A DNA stretch of 64,000 bases from Streptomyces triculaminicus (GTDB lineage Bacteria > Actinomycetota > Actinomycetes > Streptomycetales > Streptomycetaceae): the NCBI RefSeq assembly GCF_017349075.1, contig NZ_JAFMOF010000001.1, positions 1,550,001-1,614,000 of the forward strand, written 5' to 3'. The notes under the pieces were generated by a model, which worked only from the letters and a program-made list of their open reading frames with translations, searched no databases and was not told the DNA's origin. The position numbers and the translations under genes were made by a program. This document shows positions 59,552 through 64,000 of this stretch, piece by piece. Positions within the stretch are counted from its first letter, which is position 1, and every line of letters starts with the position of its first letter.

Positions 59552-60418
59552 ATGATGGCCACGAGCGAGTCGAGCGGTTCCGTGGTGCGGCGCATACTCC
59601 TGGGCTCCCAGCTCAGGCGGCTGCGGGAGTCACGGGGCATCACGCGCGAGGCAGCCGGGTACTCGATCCGTGCGTCGGAGTCGAAGATCAGCCGTATGGA
59701 GTTGGGCCGGGTGAGCTTCAAGGCACGGGACGTCGAGGATCTGCTCACGCTCTACGGAGTCACCGACGGCGCCGAGCGCGATCCGCTGCTGGGGCTGGCC
59801 CGGGAGGCCAACGTCGCCGGCTGGTGGCACAGCTACGGCGACGTCCTGCCCAGCTGGTTCCAGACCTATGTGGGTCTGGAGGGCGCCGCGTCGCACATCT
59901 CGATCTACGAGGTCCAGTTCGTGCACGGCCTGCTGCAGACCGAGGGCTATGCCCACGCCGTCGTGGTGCGCGGCCAGCCCGGGGCCGACGCCGCCGAGGT
60001 CGAGCGGCGCGTCTCGCTGCGCATGGAGCGCCAGAAGCTGCTCTTCTCCGAGCGGGCGCCGCGCTTTCACGCCGTTCTGGACGAGGCCGCACTGCACCGT
60101 CCGTACGGTGGCGAAACGGTCATGCGCAACCAGCTTCAGCACCTCATCGACATCTCCGAGCAGCCGAACGTGACGCTGCAGGTGATGCCCTTCGCCCATG
60201 GCGGACACGCGGGTGAGAGCGGCGCCTTCACGATGCTGCGCTTCCCCGAGTCGGACCTCTCCGACGTCGTGTACCTCGAGCAGCTGACCAGCGCGCTCTA
60301 CCTGGACAAGCGCGAGGACGTGGCCCAGTACGAGCGGGTCATGGACCGGCTGCACGCCGACAGTCTTTCCCCGGCGGACAGCCGCGAGCTGATCGGACGC
60401 CTACTTCAACTCCGCTGA
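59552..60418 (+). CDS. XRE-family regulator with DUF5753 domain
   Basis: A 288-residue protein. The N-terminal HTH is LGSQLRRLRESRGITREAAGYSIRASESKISRMELGRVSFKARDVEDLL (residues about 17-65). The DUF5753 domain has YVGLEGAASHISIYEVQFVHGLLQTEGYA, RMERQKLLF and FHAVLDEAALHRPYGG. Together with the DUF397 and ATP-binding genes it makes the WhiJ-like trio. ATG 59,552 is followed by a second ATG; AGAGGAAGG lies upstream. It probably autoregulates through the palindromes listed nearby. Confidence 0.94.
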   Translation: MMATSESSGSVVRRILLGSQLRRLRESRGITREAAGYSIRASESKISRMELGRVSFKARDVEDLLTLYGVTDGAERDPLLGLAREANVAGWWHSYGDVLPSWFQTYVGLEGAASHISIYEVQFVHGLLQTEGYAHAVVVRGQPGADAAEVERRVSLRMERQKLLFSERAPRFHAVLDEAALHRPYGGETVMRNQLQHLIDISEQPNVTLQVMPFAHGGHAGESGAFTMLRFPESDLSDVVYLEQLTSALYLDKREDVAQYERVMDRLHADSLSPADSRELIGRLLQLR

Positions 60419-60503
60419 CTCATCAGTACGATGACGTCACATCGGGAGTACGCAATCGTTACGGGCGTCACGAGCGCCCCGCTATTCGCAGACAGGATGG
60501 CGC

Positions 60504-61979
60504 ATGTCCGACGGCACTTACGATTCGATTTTCACCGACCTCGCCTACCAGTACATCGACGGGGAATGGCGAGCCGGCAGTGGCTCCTGGGACATCGTGG
60601 ACTTCAATCCCTACGACGGGGAGAAGCTCGCGTCGATCACCGTGGCCACGGTCACCGAGATCGACCAGGCCTACCGCGCCGCCGAGCGTGCCCAGCCGGG
60701 CTGGGCGGCCACCAATCCGTACACCCGCCGGCTCGTCTTCGAACGGGCGCTGCGCGTCATCGACGACCATGAGGCGGAGCTGACCGCCGCCATCACGGCG
60801 GAGTGCGGCGGCACGGCGGTCAAGGCGGCGTTCGAGCTGCACCTGGCCCGGGAGTTCTTACGGGAGGCCATTCACCTGGCCCTGCGCGCGGAGGGGCGGA
60901 TTCTGCCGTCCCCGGACGACACCAAGGAGAACCGTCTCTACCGGGTGCCGGTCGGGGTCGTCGGGGTCATCAGCCCGTTCAACTTCCCGTTCCTGTTGTC
61001 GATCAAGTCCGTGGCGCCCGCGCTCGCGCTGGGCAACGCCGTCGTCCTCAAGCCGCACCAGAACACCCCGGTGTGCGGCGGCGGCCTGGTGGCCCGGCTC
61101 TTCGCGGACGCCGGTCTTCCGGCGGGCGTGCTGAACGTCGTCGTCACCGACATAGCGGAGATAGGCGACGCGCTCATAGAGCACCCCGTCCCCAAGGTCA
61201 TCTCCTTCACCGGCTCCGACAAGGTCGGCCGCCATGTGGCCACCGTCGCCGCCTCGCACTTCAAGCGCACGATCCTCGAACTCGGCGGCAACAGCGCGCT
61301 GATCGTCCTCGACGACGCCGACGTCGACTACGCCGTGGACGCCGCGGTCTTCAGCCGGTTCATCCACCAGGGGCAGGTCTGCATGGCCGCCAACCGGGTG
61401 CTGGTCGACCGCTCGGTGGAGCGGGAGTTCACGGAGAAGTTCGTCGCCAAGGTGCGCACCCTGAAGGTCGGCGACCCGGGCGACCCGGCTACGCACATCG
61501 GCCCGCTCATCAACGCGGGCCAGGCGGAGGCGATCACCACACTGGTGGAGCAGACGGTCGCGGACGGCGCCACCGCCCTCCTGCGCGGCCGTACGGAGGG
61601 CACGCTGGTCGGTCCGTCGGTGCTGACGGGACTGGCGCAGGACGCGCCGATCCTGGGCCAGGAGATCTTCGGCCCGGTCGCGCTGATCATCCCCTTCGAC
61701 GGCGAGGAGGAGGCGATCCGCCTCGCGAACGCGACGCCGTACGGCCTGAGCGGCGCCGTCCACACGGGTGACGTGGAGCGGGGCGTACGGCTGGCCAAGC
61801 GCGTCGAGTCGGGAATGGTGCACGTCAACGACGCCACGGTGCACGACGAGGCGATCGTGCCGTTCGGGGGCGAGAAGCACTCGGGCGTGGGGCGGCTGAA
61901 CGGCGACTCGATGGTGGAGGCGTTCACGACCACGAAGTGGATCTCGATACAGCATGGAAGGAGCAGATTCCCCTTCTGA
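60504..61979 (+). CDS. NAD(P)+-dependent aldehyde dehydrogenase with TTA codon
   Basis: A 491-residue ALDH. Landmarks are the N-terminal QYIDGEWRAGSG, VGVVGVISPFNFPF (cofactor cleft), VVLKPHQNTPVCGG, FTGSDKVGRHV, the general-base Glu in RTILELGGNSALIV, the nucleophile Cys in IHQGQVCMAANR, and EIFGPVALIIPF. It oxidises an aldehyde to an acid; the sequence is of the benzaldehyde/vanillin type but the substrate is not certain. Codon 119 is TTA (60,858-60,860), so translation should depend on bldA. ATG 60,504; it appears monocistronic, downstream of the XRE gene. Confidence 0.93.
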   Translation: MSDGTYDSIFTDLAYQYIDGEWRAGSGSWDIVDFNPYDGEKLASITVATVTEIDQAYRAAERAQPGWAATNPYTRRLVFERALRVIDDHEAELTAAITAECGGTAVKAAFELHLAREFLREAIHLALRAEGRILPSPDDTKENRLYRVPVGVVGVISPFNFPFLLSIKSVAPALALGNAVVLKPHQNTPVCGGGLVARLFADAGLPAGVLNVVVTDIAEIGDALIEHPVPKVISFTGSDKVGRHVATVAASHFKRTILELGGNSALIVLDDADVDYAVDAAVFSRFIHQGQVCMAANRVLVDRSVEREFTEKFVAKVRTLKVGDPGDPATHIGPLINAGQAEAITTLVEQTVADGATALLRGRTEGTLVGPSVLTGLAQDAPILGQEIFGPVALIIPFDGEEEAIRLANATPYGLSGAVHTGDVERGVRLAKRVESGMVHVNDATVHDEAIVPFGGEKHSGVGRLNGDSMVEAFTTTKWISIQHGRSRFPF

Positions 61980-62082
61980 CGATCAATATAGGTCGGGATC
62001 TGGCCTACATGGCTCCTACTGTGAACTCGTCGAACAGGAACACAGGAACGCAGGAACAGACGAGAAAGACGGTGGAAGCCCC

Positions 62083-62622
62083 ATGCCTACTCATGTGGTC
62101 GAGAAGAACGTCGCCGACGAGCGCGGCACGCTGCTGGACTTCCTCGACGCCCAGCGCGGCGGCATTCGCAGGTCCGTCCTCGGACTGACCGACGAGCAGG
62201 CCGACGCCGCGCCGAGCGCCAGCGAGCTCTCGCTCCGGGCGCTCCTGAAGCACGCCGTCGAGGGCGAGCGCGGCTGGGTCGAGCGGGCACGCGGCCTGGC
62301 GCCCGAGGACTTCGAGGAGTCCATGGCGCAGTGGCAGGCCAGCTGGCGCCCCACGGAGGAGGAGACCGTCGCCGAGCTCCTCGCCCGCTGGGACGCGGTC
62401 GCCGCGGACACCGAGCGCTTCGTCCTGTCGGTGAACCTCGAGGACACGTTCGCGCTGCCCGACGCGCCGTGGTTCCCGCAGGGCGCCGGCGTCTCCGTGC
62501 GCTGGCTGCTGCTCCACCTCATCGAGGAGATCGCCCGTCACGCCGGCCACGCGGACATCGTCCGCGAGTCGCTGGACGGGAAGACGGCGTTCGAGCTGCT
62601 CGCGGAGCAGCAGGCGGGCTGA
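62083..62622 (+). CDS. DinB-family protein (DUF664-like)
   Basis: A 179-residue four-helix DinB-like protein. Metal-ligand positions are LSLRALLKHAVEGERGWVERA (His about residue 53) and LLLHLIEEIARHAGHADIVRE (two His near residue 153), with FLDAQRGGIRRSVLGLTDEQAD at the start. The family may act as metal- and mycothiol-dependent transferases; the substrate is unknown. ATG 62,083. It is independent of its neighbours: 103 bases after the aldehyde dehydrogenase and 153 before the PadR gene. Confidence 0.9.
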   Translation: MPTHVVEKNVADERGTLLDFLDAQRGGIRRSVLGLTDEQADAAPSASELSLRALLKHAVEGERGWVERARGLAPEDFEESMAQWQASWRPTEEETVAELLARWDAVAADTERFVLSVNLEDTFALPDAPWFPQGAGVSVRWLLLHLIEEIARHAGHADIVRESLDGKTAFELLAEQQAG

Positions 62623-62775
62623 GCGGCCGCTCGGGCTCGGGCCGGGCGGGGCGCCGGGCCCGTACGCGCCCCGTCTACGCTGGGCCGTAACGGCACGTGG
62701 TCGCACCGGCACTCACGCCGACCGGCCCCGACGCCGTCCCACGGCCCAGGCGGCACAGAGAGACTGAGGCGAGAG

Positions 62776-63366
62776 ATGTCAGCCATTCGGCTGCTCGTGC
62801 TGGGCGCCGTCCGCCGGCGCGGGCGCGCCCACGGCTACCAGGTCCGCAGCGACCTGGAGTTCTGGGGCGCCCACGAGTGGTCCAACGCCAAGCCCGGGTC
62901 GATCTACCACGCGCTGAAGGCCATGGCGGGCCAGGACCTCCTCTTCGCCCACGACGTCGCGCCCAGCGAGGCCGGCGGCCCGCCGCGTACGGAGTACGAG
63001 CTGACGGAGGCGGGCGACCGCGAGTACCTCCGCCTGCTGCGCGAGGCGCTCACCTCGGCGGACCAGAGGACCGACGTCCTGACGGCGGGCGTGGGCTTCA
63101 TCGTCGACCTGCCGCGCGCCGAGGCCGTCGCACTCCTCAAGCGGCGGCTCGCCGCGCTCGAGGAGTGGCGCGAGGACATCCGCGCCCGCTGGACCCCGGC
63201 CGAGGGCGAGGACTGGGGCCACATCGGCGAGGTCATGGGGATGTGGGTCCAGATGGCCGACAGCGGCGCGGAGTGGACGCGGGGGCTGATCGGGCGCCTC
63301 GAGGGCGGGGCGTACGTGATGGCGGGCGAGGGCGACCAGTGGGAGGCCGGCGGCCCGCTGGTCTAG
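62776..63366 (+). CDS. PadR-family regulator (1)
   Basis: A 196-residue PadR protein. The winged helix reads IRLLVLGAVRRRGRAHGYQVRSDLEFWGAHEWSNAKPGSIYHALKAM, with the RTEYELTEAGDREYLRLLREAL wing. The C-terminal helical dimer domain ends with GGAYVMAGEGDQW. PadR proteins repress detoxification or efflux genes and release DNA on binding phenolics or drugs. ATG 62,776. It is convergent with the second PadR gene, 4 bases away. Confidence 0.92.
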   Translation: MSAIRLLVLGAVRRRGRAHGYQVRSDLEFWGAHEWSNAKPGSIYHALKAMAGQDLLFAHDVAPSEAGGPPRTEYELTEAGDREYLRLLREALTSADQRTDVLTAGVGFIVDLPRAEAVALLKRRLAALEEWREDIRARWTPAEGEDWGHIGEVMGMWVQMADSGAEWTRGLIGRLEGGAYVMAGEGDQWEAGGPLV

Positions 63367-63370
63367 GGGC

Positions 63371-63973
63371 TCAGCGCGTCGCCGGGCGGACCGAGGCGTC
63401 GTCGCGTACGCCCGTTCCGGCCGTCTGCCGTTCGCGCAGGACGGCCGCTGTGCGCAGGCACCAGTCCCGGTTGCCCTGCTCGAAGTCCAGGCCGCGCAGG
63501 CAGGTGAGGTACGGGCCGATCCGCTCGCCGTGGCGCAGGAACTCCTCCTCGTCCGCGTCGCCGCGCATCCGCCGCAGGATCTCACCGAAAAGCCTGATCT
63601 TGGCGTCGGCCGCGGCCGCGCGCTCCTCCAGCTGTTCGATCACCGGCCCGGTGCCGGTGCGGTCGGCGGCCTGGACCTTGACGAGCAGGTCGTCACGGAT
63701 GAACGAGGGCTTCGACGCGGCCGCCGCGAAACGTTCCAGCTCGGCGAGGCCGGCGTCGGTGGTCCGGAAGAGGCGCTTGTTGGGCCGGGTCTCCTGCACC
63801 ACCTGCCGTCCTGTGACCAGGCCTTCCCGCTCCAGCTTGGTCAGTTCGGCGTAGAGCTGCTGAGGGAGCGCGTGCCAGAAGTTGGCGACGCCGACGTCGA
63901 ACGCCTTGGCCAGCTGGTAGCCGCTGTACTCGCCGTCCAGCAGCGCCGCCAGCACCGCGTGCCGCAAGGCCAT
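63371..63973 (-). CDS. PadR-family regulator (2)
   Basis: A 200-residue PadR protein with MALRHAVLAALLDGEYSGYQLAKAFDVGVANFWHALPQQLYAELTKLEREGLV, then KRLFRTTDAGLAELERF and a C-terminal Vir-like helical domain (FLRHGERIGPYLTCLRGLDFEQGNRDWCLRTAAVL). It is only distantly related to the adjacent PadR gene. ATG 63,973 lies 27 bases from the window edge, so its promoter and any divergent target gene are outside. Confidence 0.92.
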   Translation of the reverse strand: MALRHAVLAALLDGEYSGYQLAKAFDVGVANFWHALPQQLYAELTKLEREGLVTGRQVVQETRPNKRLFRTTDAGLAELERFAAAASKPSFIRDDLLVKVQAADRTGTGPVIEQLEERAAAADAKIRLFGEILRRMRGDADEEEFLRHGERIGPYLTCLRGLDFEQGNRDWCLRTAAVLRERQTAGTGVRDDASVRPATR

Positions 63974-64000
63974 GCGAGACCACCCCTTCCCTTTTCCTCG

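Noticed and set aside
1..64000. CRISPR arrays, rRNA operons, insertion sequences, replication origin
   Set aside because: No regularly spaced repeats, rRNA sequence, transposase or clustered DnaA boxes were seen on reading both strands.

Overview
The window is chromosomal DNA from a Streptomyces or close relative. It is GC-rich with strong third-position GC bias, uses many GTG/TTG starts, and carries bldG, a RppA-type naphthalene synthase, gamma-butyrolactone-receptor-like TetR genes, a DUF397/DUF5753/anti-sigma trio, and a few TTA (bldA-dependent) codons. I saw no insertion sequence, integrase, CRISPR array or rRNA.

Positions 1-24,000 are mostly housekeeping. From the left come the end of a TadE-like pilin operon, a DUF1998-type DEAD helicase divergent from bldG and its anti-sigma partner, a proton-pumping pyrophosphatase, a small lipoprotein, a methyltransferase, topA, a membrane-domain/thymidylate-kinase fusion, the DNA polymerase III delta' gene, an exported tripeptidyl-peptidase-like hydrolase, tRNA-Thr(CGT), murB, a TPR regulator and an MFS permease.

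Positions about 23,800-51,900 are a specialised-metabolite island built around the conserved enediyne cassette. The minus-strand operon from 43,695 to 31,026 encodes two DUF1702 (UNBL-type) proteins, the CRTAC1/ASPIC protein UNBV, the membrane protein UNBU, the iterative enediyne polyketide synthase (KS-AT-ACP-KR-DH-PPT), the hot-dog thioesterase (E10/TEBC) and a cytochrome P450. Most junctions are 4-nt ATGA overlaps or gaps of a few bases. Around it lie a second minus-strand operon (DUF5987-like, GMC oxidoreductase with a Cys motif, AhpD-like protein, TIGR03084-like protein), StrR/ParB-type and AraC-type regulators, two TetR regulators, an MFS exporter, a SgcJ-like SnoaL protein, an acyl-CoA carboxylase beta subunit, a SgcE6-like flavin reductase, an HxlR regulator and RppA. 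The locus is compact: I see no chromoprotein, glycosyltransferase, epoxide hydrolase or recognisable self-resistance protein. The PKS reading frame is broken twice, once at a 38-bp duplication.

Positions 51,900-64,000 return to general genome content: an S8-family protease, TerB, an MreB-like protein, and a probable Zur-controlled set of zinc-independent ribosomal proteins (S14, L28, L33, L31B, S18) with a COG0523 protein that has lost its P-loop. These are followed by a DUF397/ATP-binding/XRE regulatory trio, an aldehyde dehydrogenase with a TTA codon, a DinB-like protein and two PadR regulators.

Three conserved genes outside the PKS (the hydrolase, murB and the S8 protease) each appear to lack one base in a C/G homopolymer. 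Sequence error is therefore a serious alternative to real pseudogenes in this window.
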